From assembly GCA_028695145.1 (NCBI GenBank), contig JAQVJP010000004.1:1-51998 (forward strand): a stretch of DNA of 51,998 nucleotides, written 5' to 3'. Below the pieces are notes generated by a model. That model was given only the letters and a program-made list of their open reading frames with translations. It did not search any database and had not been told where the DNA came from. The position numbers and the translations under genes are program-made. Below, one piece after another: positions 28,532 to 40,353 of the stretch; position 1 is the first letter of the stretch, and every line of letters begins with the position of its first letter. This DNA comes from Eubacteriales bacterium (lineage in GTDB: Bacteria > Bacillota > Clostridia > Saccharofermentanales > UBA5734).

Positions 28532-30992
28532 ATTTGAGGTCAACAATTGTAACACCGCTATCGCCTTCACCAAAAGCCGCCAATCTGAATCCGGCTACAC
28601 GGCTGTCGCGTTTTAGCATTTGATGAACCGCGGTACGTAAGGCGCCGGTGCCTTTACCATGTACAACTCTTATTTGGTGCAGACCGGAAAGAACAGCTTG
28701 ATCCATAAACTGATCAAGATTACTGACAGCGTCTAATGATGTCTGTCCCAGAAGTTTGATTTCAGTGGTCTGATTTAGTTTTGTGCTCATACTAACACTG
28801 TCGCCACCACTGGAGCGTTCACGTCTACGTGCGGCTCTATTGGCTATTTTAGCAGCCGGCGAAGATGTCTGGCCATCAAATGATGTCATATTCATATCAG
28901 CGTCACCATCAGGAAGACGCAAAGACGCAGCATCAACTCTTACGCGTAATGATCCCTGCTGTAAGACACATTGCCCCTTATTGTCCGGTCCTTCTACTAA
29001 TTTGCCGTTAATTCCCAGAGACGGCGCAAAATAAGTTTCGCCTTCCCGTATTAGTTCCGCCGGTAGTGGCTTGCCACGAACTGCGGATAGTGTCGCGGCG
29101 CCAATTTCCTGCTCGATACGTCCGCGTCCGCTACGCAGCTGCTGCCTTGTTTGCGTGCTCAAATGATGCTGCTTTCGCGCATCCTGTTTCTTCATTTTCT
29201 GTTTTAGATCTTGAATCTGGTTTTGAATATCATCTTCTGCCTCCTGATAGAGACTTCTGGCCTCTTCTCTGGCCTTCTGAATGATTTCCTTCTTCTTATC
29301 CCGCAGATTCTTTTTTTCTTGCTCGAGCTGATCACGTAAAGCCTCGACTTCACGATGCAGTTTTTCAGATTCCATTTTCAATCGATCGGCTTCAGAACGG
29401 CTCTGCTCCATTGACTGAACCAGATCCTCAAATCTCATACCCTCTTCGGAGATCAGAGATCTTGCCTGCTCAATAATTTCTGGCATCAAACCAAGTCTGC
29501 TCGATATAGCAAAAGCATTGCTGACACCTGGAACCCCAATAAGCAAGCGATAAGTCGGTCTTAGTGTTTCTGTATCGAATTCACAGCAAGCATTCTCTAC
29601 ATCAGGAGTGTGAATAGCATATCCTTTTAGTTCTTTGTAATGAGTAGTCGCTACGGTCACACACCCACGCATATGCAAATGATCAAGAATAGCTATAGCA
29701 AGTGCGGCACCTTCTGACGGATCTGTACCGGAACCAAGCTCATCTACCAAAACAAGAGTACCTGGCCGGGCTTGTTCCGTTATCTGTATCAATTGTTTAA
29801 GATGTGAAGAAAAGGTACTGAGATCCTGCTCAATACTCTGTTCATCACCAATATCAGCAAGCACCTGGCTAAAAACAGCAAGCTCAGAACGCTCGCGGGC
29901 AGGGATCTGCAGCCCCGACATAGCCATAAGAGTAAATAGACCTACAGTTTTTAAAGTAACAGTCTTACCACCTGTATTAGGGCCTGTGATTACCAATGTA
30001 TGGAAGTCGATACCAAGTTCAACATCAATCGGCACCACACGATCTGCAGGGATCAATGGATGGCGCGCAGCTTTGAGCCTGACACGGTTTTCTGTATTGA
30101 TCACGGGCGGCATAGCCTTCATCTTAAGTGCGAGGCGGGCTTTTGCCATCATAAAATCAAGCTCTGTCAGAACACGGAAATCTGACAGGAGTGTGTCAGC
30201 ATCAGCTGCCGTCAGAGCTGATAATTCTTGTAGTATACGCTCAATCTCGTCGCGCTCCTGGCTGATCAGTTCACGAATTTTGTTATTTAACTCAACAACT
30301 GCGATTGGCTCAATGAACAAAGTAGCGCCGCTGGAAGAAGTATCATGAACTATACCTTGAATGTCACCACGATGATCTGCCTTAACAGGCACTACATACC
30401 GATCTGAACGCAGTGTAACAAGCTGATCCTGCAGCGAATGGGCGTGGCTTCTGATAATTCTGGCCAGATGATCCTTCACATCCTGCTGCGTCTCCTTGAT
30501 GCGGCGCCTGATATTATACAATTCATTGGTCGCGCGATCGTGAATTTCATCTTCACCGGCTATACACTCTTCAAGTCGCATGAGCAACGGTCTGAGCGCT
30601 ACAAGTTGTTTAACCCGATCATAGACTAACCAAGGATAATCATCTTCGGTGTGAACATTATTATCTTGAGGTATCTGAGCTTTTACCTTGGCGACAGCTC
30701 GTAAAAATGCCGAAATACGCAGCAATTCCGGTGCACTGAGTATCGATCCTGTCTCAGCACGCCGAACTGATGCCGATATGTCACTAATACCACCAAGTGG
30801 TAGCACACCACGCTCAAAAATAACACGCACCGCGTGGTCAGTTTCAAGCTGTAATTGTCTGATTTCATCAGGATTGTCAACTGGAAGCAGATCCTCGCAG
30901 CGCTGCCGGCCGGCAGCCGTCTGAGCCATTTTTGCAAGTTCAAGTAATATTTTATCGTATTCGAGAGTTATCAGAGTTTTTTTATTAATCAT
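28530..30992 (-). CDS. mutS2: MutS2-family protein with C-terminal Smr domain
   Basis: VITGPNTGGKTVTLKTVGLFTLMAMSGLQIPA...LVDELGSGTDPSEGAALA...Smr: HQIRVVHGKGTGALRTAVHQML. Confidence 0.96.
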   Translation of the reverse strand: MINKKTLITLEYDKILLELAKMAQTAAGRQRCEDLLPVDNPDEIRQLQLETDHAVRVIFERGVLPLGGISDISASVRRAETGSILSAPELLRISAFLRAVAKVKAQIPQDNNVHTEDDYPWLVYDRVKQLVALRPLLMRLEECIAGEDEIHDRATNELYNIRRRIKETQQDVKDHLARIIRSHAHSLQDQLVTLRSDRYVVPVKADHRGDIQGIVHDTSSSGATLFIEPIAVVELNNKIRELISQERDEIERILQELSALTAADADTLLSDFRVLTELDFMMAKARLALKMKAMPPVINTENRVRLKAARHPLIPADRVVPIDVELGIDFHTLVITGPNTGGKTVTLKTVGLFTLMAMSGLQIPARERSELAVFSQVLADIGDEQSIEQDLSTFSSHLKQLIQITEQARPGTLVLVDELGSGTDPSEGAALAIAILDHLHMRGCVTVATTHYKELKGYAIHTPDVENACCEFDTETLRPTYRLLIGVPGVSNAFAISSRLGLMPEIIEQARSLISEEGMRFEDLVQSMEQSRSEADRLKMESEKLHREVEALRDQLEQEKKNLRDKKKEIIQKAREEARSLYQEAEDDIQNQIQDLKQKMKKQDARKQHHLSTQTRQQLRSGRGRIEQEIGAATLSAVRGKPLPAELIREGETYFAPSLGINGKLVEGPDNKGQCVLQQGSLRVRVDAASLRLPDGDADMNMTSFDGQTSSPAAKIANRAARRRERSSGGDSVSMSTKLNQTTEIKLLGQTSLDAVSNLDQFMDQAVLSGLHQIRVVHGKGTGALRTAVHQMLKRDSRVAGFRLAAFGEGDSGVTIVDLK

Positions 30993-31537
30993 TTTTCAGC
31001 TTTCCATAATTTTATATAAGCAAGTCCATATACAACATAAGATACAAGCGACCAGATTACAGGCGGCATAAACAATACACTTGCCAGCCAAACCGGTTCA
31101 GATGGTATCCAGAAGAGAGCGGCAAAAGCAGCAACAAACAATACTGTTGTAACCTTACCATACCATTTAGCATAAACTACCATTTCATGCCTGCGGTAAA
31201 TCAAAGCGCTGCCTATGATCATCATCAGCTCACGTACAGCCAAAAAAATTGGCACCCATAGCGGCAGACGTCCGGTTAGACACATGACAACAGCCAATGT
31301 TAACTGAAAAATCTTATCGACAAGCGGATCAAATAATTTGCCGAAATCAGAAGTCTGATTGAAATTTCTGGCAATGTAGCCATCAAGAAGATCTGTCAGC
31401 CAAATTGCTATAAACATTACAAAGGACAGGAGATTATATTGATCTCCTGCCTGTATAAACCATGCCATTACCGGGATCGCGAGGAATCGCAGCAATGTCA
31501 GGAAATTAGGTATTGTTGCCTCAAATTTCAGTCTCAT
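30989..31537 (-). CDS. pgsA: CDP-diacylglycerol-glycerol-3-phosphate 3-phosphatidyltransferase
   Basis: IPNFLTLLRFLAIPVMAWF...AIWLTDLLDGYIARNFNQTSDFGKLFDPLVDKIFQ: CDP-alcohol phosphatidyltransferase motif DG(x)2AR(x)8G(x)3D(x)3D. Confidence 0.92.
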   Translation of the reverse strand: MRLKFEATIPNFLTLLRFLAIPVMAWFIQAGDQYNLLSFVMFIAIWLTDLLDGYIARNFNQTSDFGKLFDPLVDKIFQLTLAVVMCLTGRLPLWVPIFLAVRELMMIIGSALIYRRHEMVVYAKWYGKVTTVLFVAAFAALFWIPSEPVWLASVLFMPPVIWSLVSYVVYGLAYIKLWKAEK

Positions 31538-31596
31538 GAAGCCATTTTGACATAAGAGAGACTATTTAGCAATAAGCGTAATGTTACGCTTTACAC

Positions 31597-32577
31597 TTAC
31601 AACGCAAGAATTTTCGCTCTGTCGAGCTCTTCCTGACTGATTGTTTTACTTGCCTTCAGCGCTTCTTCAATATCAAGATCGATTATTTCACCATGCTTAT
31701 AAGCTACAACTCGATTATATCTGGCTTCATGCAGGCATTCGACTGCTCTTACACCCATCATGCTGGCCATATGACGATCTCTTACTGTCGGACTGCCACC
31801 TCGCTGTAAATGTCCAAGAATAGTTGGTCTTGACTCAATTCCTGTAGCCGCCTCAATCTTCTGCGCTATATCGGTAGCGTCACCGGCACCCTCGGCAACT
31901 ATTACTATGTAATGACGTTTACCTTGATTTCTGCCTTGAAGCATCATTTTAACAACATCACGTTCGAAATCACTCTTACGTTCAGGAATAAGTACAACCT
32001 CCGCACCGGTTGATATACTTACATTGAGAGCAATGTAGCCGGCATGCCTGCCCATTACTTCGATAACGCTGCAGCGCTCATGTGATGAGGCTGTATCGCG
32101 TAGCTTATCAATAGCTTCCATAGCTGTATTCATTGCCGTGTCATAACCAATTGTATAATCAGAGCAAGCAATATCATTATCAATTGTACCCGGTATGCCG
32201 ATAACCGGAACACCTTTACGTGCCAGATCAAGGGCACCTCTGAATGTTCCGTCACCACCAATTGTTACAACAGCGTCAAGATTAAATATCCTGCACATCT
32301 CGACGGCTTTATCTACACCCTCCGGTGTATTGAAGGTCTTACTTCGTGCCGTCATCAGGAAGGTTCCGCCTCTCTGAAGTGTCTCTGACACTGAACGACC
32401 ATTTAACTCTTCAATATCACCACGCCACAATCCATGATAACCACGTCTTACACCAAATACTCTATAGCCATAATAAATACCGCTTCGAACAACCGCCCGT
32501 ATGGCAGCGTTCATACCCGGAGCATCACCACCACTTGTAAGAACACCAATATTTCTAATTACTTTTTCATCACTCAT
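31597..32577 (-). CDS. pfkA: ATP-dependent 6-phosphofructokinase
   Basis: IGVLTSGGDAPGMNAAIRAVVRSGIYYG...VTIGGDGTFRGA...GIPGTIDNDIACSDYTIGYDTA. Start refined to MSDEKVIRN (RBS AAGGAG). Confidence 0.96.
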   Translation of the reverse strand: MSDEKVIRNIGVLTSGGDAPGMNAAIRAVVRSGIYYGYRVFGVRRGYHGLWRGDIEELNGRSVSETLQRGGTFLMTARSKTFNTPEGVDKAVEMCRIFNLDAVVTIGGDGTFRGALDLARKGVPVIGIPGTIDNDIACSDYTIGYDTAMNTAMEAIDKLRDTASSHERCSVIEVMGRHAGYIALNVSISTGAEVVLIPERKSDFERDVVKMMLQGRNQGKRHYIVIVAEGAGDATDIAQKIEAATGIESRPTILGHLQRGGSPTVRDRHMASMMGVRAVECLHEARYNRVVAYKHGEIIDLDIEEALKASKTISQEELDRAKILAL

Positions 32578-32620
32578 AAACAAATCTCCTTGCTCAAAAA
32601 CTGACGCAATCTGCGTACTA

Positions 32621-35600
32621 TTATAACAGGCTGATGTTTCTCGCGCCATATCTCATGGCCAATTCCTGCAAAACAGCGTTATCAGGCTGAATCCAGAAAT
32701 CAGGCGCCAAATCAATTAGACGGTTTTGCGCAGGCAGAAATATTTTTACCGGGCAATCTCCCTGAAAATATTGCAGCATGGACGTTAATCTATTGTAGCC
32801 AGCGTCATCTGCCAGCCCGTTATACCTGATAACTACAGGTCTGTTGATTATTCTTGTGGAATTATTTGTCATTTGCTGGCCTCCGGCATTTTTGAAATTT
32901 CCATGAGCATGTCCTGCATTTTTTTGATAGACTCCACTTGCGGATTTATCAGTATCATGATAGGATCTTCTGCCATTACTGATAATACCACGCATACTGT
33001 CCGGCAACTGACGCAGGTCTGATGACAGAGCTACAAGCTGCTCAGCGATCAACTTGGGAGCTTCATCTTCCCTGACACTCAAATGACCACCGACCAGTAT
33101 TATACTACCTTCAAATAACAAATTAACATTATTCCTGTAAACACTCGGAAATACGATCATCTCATAACTGCCGCTAAGATCTTCAAGCAAAACGAAACTC
33201 ATAGTCTCGTTATTGCGTGTCATTTTGTTTCGCTTCTCCATCACTATTCCAGCCATTATGACACGCATATCATCTCTAATTGTGATGGGAACAGACTGCC
33301 CGGCAGCAGCAACAGCCCCGGCAAGCTCCTCAGCTTCGTCAGAATTCCGGCCAAAAGCGCTACTATCAAGAGTTGTAAATTTTGCGATTGCCTCTTTGCT
33401 GTCATCAAGCGGATGACCTGTAACATACAACCCAAGCATCTCGCGCTCCATTGTCAGCAGTTCCATGTGTGAGAACTCACGTAAATCAGGATAGACAGGC
33501 TCAGACTGGTCAGCCCCGGTCTCAGATCCATCCATTTCAAATAAACTCAACTGACCTTCCATACTATTTCTGCGAGCTGACGCCAGTTGATTTAGAAACG
33601 GCTCGGACGCCGCGATCATTTTAACTCTCGGAATTCCGAAACAATCAAGGGCTGAAGATCTTATTAGGCTCTCTATCATTTTTTTATTCATATCTGATTC
33701 ACTAACGCGGCGTAGAAAATCACCAAAACTGGCAAAAGCTCCGCTCTCGGAACGCAGTTCTATCAACTGTCTGATTGCACCGCCACCTACATTTTTGACT
33801 GCAGCCAGAGAGAACCTTATCGCCCCATTTTCAGGTGTAAATCGTGCATAACTGCGATTTATATCCGGCGGCAAAACTTCAATACCCATACGTCTGCAAG
33901 CATTAACATAGTTGGCCGCTTGCGACAGATTCCCCAGATAGCTGTTAAGCATTGCAGCCATAAACTCTACAGGATGATAATACTTCAGCCAGGCAGTATA
34001 ATAAGCTACGACAGCATAAGCAGCCGCGTGTGATTTATTGAAAGCATAACCGGCAAAAGCCATAACATCATCAAATATTTTTTCAGCTATGGCCAGGCTG
34101 ACACCATGAGCGATAGCTCCGGGTACTTTTCTTCCTTTTTCATCTTCACCACCATGAATAAATAATTTACGATAACGAGCCAGCTCATCTGGCTTTTTCT
34201 TGGACATAGCACGTCTGACATTATCGGACTGCCCCATGGAAAAACCAGCGAGATCACGTACAATCTGCATAACCTGTTCCTGATAAACAATACAGCCATA
34301 AGTCACATTCAGAATTGGTTCCAAAAGTGGATGATCGTACCTGATTTTCCCTGGATCATGCCTTGCCTGTACATAGCGAGGAATTTGTTCCATAGGACCC
34401 GGACGATACAATGAAATACCAGCGATGATATCCTCAAGTGACTCGGGCTTCAGTTCTTTCATAAACGAAGTCATTCCGGGACTCTCAAGTTGGAAAATAC
34501 CATCGGTATTTCCATCACTGATCATCCTGTAGATGTTATCATCATCCATGAGTATTTTCTCAAAATCGATTTCAGGACCACCACTTGCCAACACAAGATC
34601 AGCAGTCTCACGCATAACGGTCAGCGTTCTCAGCCCAAGAAAATCAAATTTCAACAGACCGACTTTCTCAATATTATTTTTGGCAAACTGGACAACAATC
34701 GCATCTTCATTACGAGAAAGAGGAGCAAGCTCTGTCAGCGGCTGACTGGAAATAACGACACCGGCTGCATGAGTTGAAGCGTGACGCGGCATACCTTCAA
34801 ACTTCATCGCCAAGTCTATTACCTGCTTTGTAATCTCATTTTCTTCGTAATCCTTGCGCAGTTCAGGATTAACATCAAGCGCCTTCTTCAGCGTAATACC
34901 AAGAGATGTCGGCACCATACGCGCGATTCGGTCTGTATCAGCATATGAAACATCGAGCGCTCTGCCTACATCACGTATGCAAGCTCTTGCGGCCAGAGTA
35001 CCGAAGGTGATAACCTGAGCTACTCTATCCTGTCCATACTTCTCGACAACATAATTCATAACTTCAGGACGTCTCTCATAACAAAAATCAATATCGAAAT
35101 CAGGCATACTGACACGCTCTGCATTCAAAAAGCGCTCAAATATCAATTTGTATTTCAGCGGATCAATATCCGTGATATGAAGACACCAAGCAGCTACAGA
35201 TCCGGCACCGGAACCTCGCCCAGGGCCAACCATAATATCGTTTTCCCGTGCGAAACGGATGAAATCCCAAACAATCAGATAATAATCGGTATAGCCCATG
35301 CTGTTGATAACGCTTAGCTCATATTCAAGCCGGCGCTCGTACTCAGAAACAGGGATATCCGAACCAGATACAACCAGCCGTTCGGTCAATCCTGCACGGC
35401 ATAATTGATAAAGATAAGTCTCATGATCAAGGCCATCCGGAACATCAAATGATGGCAGATGCAGCTGATCGAAGCGAAAAGTCACATTGCAGCGCTCAGC
35501 AATACGTGCGGTATTGGCAATAGCGTCAGGAATACTGGCAAAAGCACGGGCCATTTCCTCTCCTGATTTCAGATAGAATTCAGAAGAATTCATGCGCATA

Positions 35601-36355
35601 CGATCAGGATCACTCATTCTTTTGCCGGTTTGCATACATAGCAAAACCTCATGTGCTGTAGCATCCTCTGGCATCAAATAATGGCAATCATTTGTCGCAA
35701 CAAGTGGAATGCCTGTTTCTCTGCTGATCCTGATCAGAGAACTGTTGACCAGATTCTGCTCTTCGATACCATTACTCTGCAGCTCCAGATAAAAATTGCC
35801 GCGCCCGAATACATCATCGTAATACTTGGCAAGACGAATAGCTTCCTCCATATTACCGTTGAGAATCGCTTGAGGAATTTCTCCTCCAAGGCAGGCAGAA
35901 AGAGCGATTATCCCCTCATGATACTGCTCCATGAGTTCGTGATCAATGCGCGGTTTATAATAAAAACCATCGGTGAAGCCAGCAGATACAAGCTTGATCA
36001 GGTTACGATAGCCATTGTCGTTCTCAGCCAGAAGCACGAGATGCGAAGGCTCTTTGTCCATGCCTGCTTCTTTGTCAGTATGACGACGCGGAGCTACATA
36101 AACTTCCGAGCCGATAATCGGCTTAATATCGTGCTTGATCATCTCAGTATAAAAATCAATCGCACCAAACAGGACACCATGGTCGGTCATGGCACAAGCC
36201 TTCATGCCAAGCTGCTCAAGCCTGCCCGGCAAGTCACGAAGTCGGATTGCTCCATCAAGCAAACTGTATTCGGTATGTAGATGCAGATGAACAAAATTTG
36301 CTCCATCCTCATCAGATACGTTTGATTTGTGTATACGTTCCAGGGAATCTATCAT
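32621..36355 (-). CDS. dnaE: DNA polymerase III subunit alpha
   Basis: FVHLHLHTEYSLLDGAIRL (PHP), GPGRGSGAGSVAAWCLHITDIDPL, SMPDFDIDFCYERRPEV, C-terminal OB-fold region. Confidence 0.97.
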   Translation of the reverse strand: MIDSLERIHKSNVSDEDGANFVHLHLHTEYSLLDGAIRLRDLPGRLEQLGMKACAMTDHGVLFGAIDFYTEMIKHDIKPIIGSEVYVAPRRHTDKEAGMDKEPSHLVLLAENDNGYRNLIKLVSAGFTDGFYYKPRIDHELMEQYHEGIIALSACLGGEIPQAILNGNMEEAIRLAKYYDDVFGRGNFYLELQSNGIEEQNLVNSSLIRISRETGIPLVATNDCHYLMPEDATAHEVLLCMQTGKRMSDPDRMRMNSSEFYLKSGEEMARAFASIPDAIANTARIAERCNVTFRFDQLHLPSFDVPDGLDHETYLYQLCRAGLTERLVVSGSDIPVSEYERRLEYELSVINSMGYTDYYLIVWDFIRFARENDIMVGPGRGSGAGSVAAWCLHITDIDPLKYKLIFERFLNAERVSMPDFDIDFCYERRPEVMNYVVEKYGQDRVAQVITFGTLAARACIRDVGRALDVSYADTDRIARMVPTSLGITLKKALDVNPELRKDYEENEITKQVIDLAMKFEGMPRHASTHAAGVVISSQPLTELAPLSRNEDAIVVQFAKNNIEKVGLLKFDFLGLRTLTVMRETADLVLASGGPEIDFEKILMDDDNIYRMISDGNTDGIFQLESPGMTSFMKELKPESLEDIIAGISLYRPGPMEQIPRYVQARHDPGKIRYDHPLLEPILNVTYGCIVYQEQVMQIVRDLAGFSMGQSDNVRRAMSKKKPDELARYRKLFIHGGEDEKGRKVPGAIAHGVSLAIAEKIFDDVMAFAGYAFNKSHAAAYAVVAYYTAWLKYYHPVEFMAAMLNSYLGNLSQAANYVNACRRMGIEVLPPDINRSYARFTPENGAIRFSLAAVKNVGGGAIRQLIELRSESGAFASFGDFLRRVSESDMNKKMIESLIRSSALDCFGIPRVKMIAASEPFLNQLASARRNSMEGQLSLFEMDGSETGADQSEPVYPDLREFSHMELLTMEREMLGLYVTGHPLDDSKEAIAKFTTLDSSAFGRNSDEAEELAGAVAAAGQSVPITIRDDMRVIMAGIVMEKRNKMTRNNETMSFVLLEDLSGSYEMIVFPSVYRNNVNLLFEGSIILVGGHLSVREDEAPKLIAEQLVALSSDLRQLPDSMRGIISNGRRSYHDTDKSASGVYQKNAGHAHGNFKNAGGQQMTNNSTRIINRPVVIRYNGLADDAGYNRLTSMLQYFQGDCPVKIFLPAQNRLIDLAPDFWIQPDNAVLQELAMRYGARNISLL

Positions 36356-38091
36356 AAATACTTCTGCAATGCCTCTCTGACAGCGTCTTCCAAAGAATCA
36401 AGCTTATCGGAGCAATGGCTGCTGTCCTGCCCATAAACACCAAGATAAATCTTGATCTTAGGCTCCGTGCCACTTGGTCTGATGCAGAACCAATCAATAT
36501 CCTCAAGATCATACATCAGAACATCCGCTGAAGGAAAATCTATCTTCTCCATACTGCCGTCAGCCATATTAATTATGGTGCCATCAGCGTAATCAATAAC
36601 TCGTTTAATATCGACATCGGCAATTCCTGATGTTTTTTCAGAACGCAAAGAACTCATTGCCGATTTGATTTTCTCAATGCCGGCCTTACCTTCAAGTGTA
36701 ATGGAAATCGTTTTCTCAGCCGCGTAGCCGAATCGTTTATACAACTCCTGCAGCAAATCATAAATGGTTTTACCTGACAAGGCGGCATTGGCAGCCATCT
36801 CAGCAATAAGCATACTGGCTACTACCGCGTCCTTGTCGCGTACATCCGTACCGGCCAAATATCCGAAGCTCTCTTCGAAGCCGAACTGGAAATGACAATC
36901 CCCAAACTCGTCCTTATGTTTAATCATCTCTCCAATATATTTAAATCCTGTCAAAACCTCGTAAGCAGCTACACCATAGGCCGCTGCCACTCTTCTGCTA
37001 AGTCTGGTTGATACTATGCTGTTAACGACAAAAGACTTCTCAGGCAGTCTGCCGGTTTCCTGTTTTCCACGCAATATATAATCCATCAGCAGCAGCCCAA
37101 TCTGATTGCCACTAAGCACTTGATAATTACCCTGGCGGTCACGCACACATAATCCGGTACGGTCAGCATCGGGATCAGTTGCGATCACAAGATCAGCTCC
37201 TTCTTCGGCAGCAAGGGCAATCGCCAGATTAAGAGCGTCTCTCTCCTCCGGATTCGGATAAGAAACCGTCGGGAAATTACCGTCCGGTTGTTCCTGTTCA
37301 GGCACTACTAACACCTTCTCAAAACCCATCGATGCCAAAATTCTTCTAACCGGCTTATTTCCGGCGCCATGAAGCGGAGTATAAACTATTTTTAACCCGC
37401 TCTGCTGTTTAACAGCCTCAGGATGCACGGTCAGCTCAAGCAGCATTTTGTTATAAGAATCATCAAGCTCCGGCCCAAAATCGTGCCAGAATGAAGTGCT
37501 TCTGGCCAGCTGCTCCTCATGAACATCAAGCAAAGCCGGTAAATCTCTATTAGCCTGCATATTCCTGGCAATGACATCGGCAGCTTCCGGAGGCATCTGT
37601 CCGCCATCCTCACCATAAGCCTTGAAGCCATTATATTTCGCCGGGTTATGGCTTGCTGTAATCATAACACCGCCATATGTCTTGAAATATCTGATGGCAT
37701 AAGACAGAAGCGGCACAGGCCTGAGTTCATCTGACAAATAAACAGCGACACCATGCGCGGTAAAAATTCTCGCTGTCAAAACAGCGAACTCGCGTGAGAA
37801 GAGACGTGAATCATAAGAAATCGCAATCCCACGGCTGCAAGCTTGTTCTCCTTCAGAAACTATATATCTGGCAAAAGCATCCGCCGCGCTGGCTACAGTA
37901 TAATAATTCATTCTATTTGTACCCGCGCCGAGCACACCTCTTAGTCCGGCAGTACCGAAACTCAAGCTTGTATAGAAACGATCTTCAATCTCAGAAGGCT
38001 GATCTGCTATTGCCGCCAGCTCATTCCTTGTCGCAGCATCAAAAGCTTCATTCGCGAGCCATTCTTGATAGATTTTATTCGCTGTTGACAT
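36352..38091 (-). CDS. Phosphoglucomutase/phosphomannomutase
   Basis: SFGTAGLRGVLGAGTNRMN...MITASHNPAKYNGFKAYGEDGGQ...ATDPDADRTGL...WFCIRPSGTEPKIKIY. Confidence 0.95.
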   Translation of the reverse strand: MSTANKIYQEWLANEAFDAATRNELAAIADQPSEIEDRFYTSLSFGTAGLRGVLGAGTNRMNYYTVASAADAFARYIVSEGEQACSRGIAISYDSRLFSREFAVLTARIFTAHGVAVYLSDELRPVPLLSYAIRYFKTYGGVMITASHNPAKYNGFKAYGEDGGQMPPEAADVIARNMQANRDLPALLDVHEEQLARSTSFWHDFGPELDDSYNKMLLELTVHPEAVKQQSGLKIVYTPLHGAGNKPVRRILASMGFEKVLVVPEQEQPDGNFPTVSYPNPEERDALNLAIALAAEEGADLVIATDPDADRTGLCVRDRQGNYQVLSGNQIGLLLMDYILRGKQETGRLPEKSFVVNSIVSTRLSRRVAAAYGVAAYEVLTGFKYIGEMIKHKDEFGDCHFQFGFEESFGYLAGTDVRDKDAVVASMLIAEMAANAALSGKTIYDLLQELYKRFGYAAEKTISITLEGKAGIEKIKSAMSSLRSEKTSGIADVDIKRVIDYADGTIINMADGSMEKIDFPSADVLMYDLEDIDWFCIRPSGTEPKIKIYLGVYGQDSSHCSDKLDSLEDAVREALQKYL

Positions 38092-38154
38092 ATTCATATC
38101 CTCCGATTTTTCTGCGGATTCTGTTTAATTAATCTTAACAAATTATATCATAGT

Positions 38155-40164
38155 TCAAGTCGAGCTGCCGATTTTTCCCCGGACCGAAACCAGGAGATCA
38201 CGAAGTCTGGCCGCCTCTTCAAATGCCAATGCAGCAGCAGCCTGTTTCATGTCTTTTTCCAGTTTCTCAGCTAACTTTTCCAACTCTTTCTTCTTGAGCT
38301 TATCAAATTTATTTTCAAGAACAGCCTCTGCGAAACTATCATCAAAACCTTCATCTTCAGCTACTTCCGTCAGCGTATCAATAACATCTCTTACATCCTT
38401 GCGTATGCTCTGTGGAGTAATGCCGTTAACGCGATTATATTCCTGTTGAACACTACGTCTGCGGTTAGTCTCTTCCACAGCTCTATGCATAGACTCAGTG
38501 ACCTCATCAGCATACATGATGACATGACCGTTAACATTACGGGCGGCACGACCAATCATCTGAATAAGAGATGTCGTCGAACGCAGGAAGCCTTCCTTGT
38601 CGGCATCAAGTATAGTTATAAGTGATACCTCAGGCAGATCAAGTCCTTCTCTAAGCAGGTTAATACCAACAAGCACATCGAATTCGCCCTTGCGTAATGA
38701 TTTTAATATCTTCAAACGCTCAACTGTATGAATATCCGAATGCAGATATTTAACTCGCAGCTGTTCTTCGCGCAGGAACGCTGTCAAATCCTCAGCCATT
38801 TTTTTCGTAAGTGTCAAAACAAGTGTGCGTTCCTGTCTGGCCACAGCTTTGGAAATCTCACCAAGCAGATCCTCAATCTGATTTTCTACCGGACGGATTG
38901 ATATCTCAGGATCAACCAGACCCGTTGGGCGAATAATTTGTTCGACGATCTGTTTGCTATGAGCACTCTCATACTTGGATGGAGTGGCGCTTACGAACAG
39001 AGTCTGCCCCATTCGCTGTTCAAATTCGGTAAAATTGAGTGGCCTGTTATCGAGAGCTGATGGGAGTCTAAAACCGTAATCCACCAATGATTGTTTACGC
39101 GAACGATCGCCATTATACATAGCACCAATTTGCGGTATTGTCACATGAGATTCGTCAATCATCAGCAGATAATCATCCGGGAAAAAATCAATCAGGGTAA
39201 AAGGCGGCTCTCCTTCTCCCCGTCCGGTAAGGTGTCTGGAATAATTCTCGATTCCCTTGCAGAAACCTGTTTCTCTGAGCATTTCCAGATCATAACGTGT
39301 TCGCTGCTCGAGTCGATACGCTTCTACAAGCTTACCCTGACTGCGCAGAAGAGACAGCTGATCCTCAAGCTCTTCTTCGATCCGAATTGCTGCCTGTCTA
39401 ATATTTTCCTGCGAAGTCGCGTAATGTGAAGCCGGGAAAATACTGGCATAGTTTCGATGGTTGCGAACCTTGCCGCTTATATAATCTATTTCGGAAATCC
39501 GTTCAATTTCATCTCCGAAGAAGCTTACTCTTGTTATGATATTCTCTGAGTTCGCCGGAAATATATCAAGCGTATCTCCCCTTACCCGGAAATTTCCTCG
39601 TTTAGTTTCATAATCATTGCGACCATACTGAATATCTACAAGTTCTCTGATAACCTGGTCACGATCCTTACGCATGCCGGGGCGAAGCGAAACCATCAGG
39701 CTCTTGTATTCCTGGGGATCACCCAGACCATAAATACAAGAAACCGAAGCCACAACAATGACATCTCGTCTCTCCAGCAGTGAAGAAGTCGCTGAATGAC
39801 GCAAACGATCTATCTCGTCGTTGATCGCGGAATCTTTCTCAATATATGTATCAGTAGTTGGTATATACGCTTCCGGTTGATAATAGTCATAATAGGAGAC
39901 AAAATACTCCACCGCGTTATCCGGAAAAAAAGACATAAACTCAGCGCAAAGCTGCCCTGCGAGTGTCTTGTTATGTGCGATTATCAAAGCAGGCCGCTGA
40001 GTTTTCTCAATAATATTTGCCATTGTATATGTCTTGCCCGAACCGGTAACACCAAGCAAAGTCTGAGACGGCAGACCACGGCCAAATCCCGCAGCCAGCC
40101 TATCTATGGCTTCCGGCTGATCACCACGCGGTTTCATATCAGAATTTATCACAAACTTGTTCAT
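38155..40164 (-). CDS. uvrB: Excinuclease ABC subunit UvrB
   Basis: [19 protein letters not shown]...[18 protein letters not shown]-type motif ([27 protein letters not shown])...[25 protein letters not shown]...C-terminal UVR motif. Confidence 0.97.
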   Translation of the reverse strand: MNKFVINSDMKPRGDQPEAIDRLAAGFGRGLPSQTLLGVTGSGKTYTMANIIEKTQRPALIIAHNKTLAGQLCAEFMSFFPDNAVEYFVSYYDYYQPEAYIPTTDTYIEKDSAINDEIDRLRHSATSSLLERRDVIVVASVSCIYGLGDPQEYKSLMVSLRPGMRKDRDQVIRELVDIQYGRNDYETKRGNFRVRGDTLDIFPANSENIITRVSFFGDEIERISEIDYISGKVRNHRNYASIFPASHYATSQENIRQAAIRIEEELEDQLSLLRSQGKLVEAYRLEQRTRYDLEMLRETGFCKGIENYSRHLTGRGEGEPPFTLIDFFPDDYLLMIDESHVTIPQIGAMYNGDRSRKQSLVDYGFRLPSALDNRPLNFTEFEQRMGQTLFVSATPSKYESAHSKQIVEQIIRPTGLVDPEISIRPVENQIEDLLGEISKAVARQERTLVLTLTKKMAEDLTAFLREEQLRVKYLHSDIHTVERLKILKSLRKGEFDVLVGINLLREGLDLPEVSLITILDADKEGFLRSTTSLIQMIGRAARNVNGHVIMYADEVTESMHRAVEETNRRRSVQQEYNRVNGITPQSIRKDVRDVIDTLTEVAEDEGFDDSFAEAVLENKFDKLKKKELEKLAEKLEKDMKQAAAALAFEEAARLRDLLVSVRGKIGSST

Positions 40165-40288
40165 GTTCTTACCTTCACCTGAATTAATGCAAATACGCAA
40201 AACAAAAATATGTTCTATTGATTAAACTGATTATAGCATAGCATCGACCTGAGGTGAACAATCTTACTTCCCAGTAATATGCAATTTC

Positions 40289-40317
40289 TTGCCTCTCAGC
40301 CTGCAAAGTATTATAAT
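40289..40317 (+). promoter_or_regulatory. Sigma-70-type promoter for ilvE
   Basis: TTGCCT - 17 nt - TATAAT (perfect -10), 36 nt upstream of the ilvE ATG. Confidence 0.7.
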
Positions 40318-40353
40318 GCTCTGTAAACTTGTACGTAATTGGAGGAAAATGTT

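Noticed and set aside
35651-36280. 209-aa plus-strand ORF inside dnaE
   Set aside because: Antisense shadow of the dnaE PHP-domain region with no plausible protein features.
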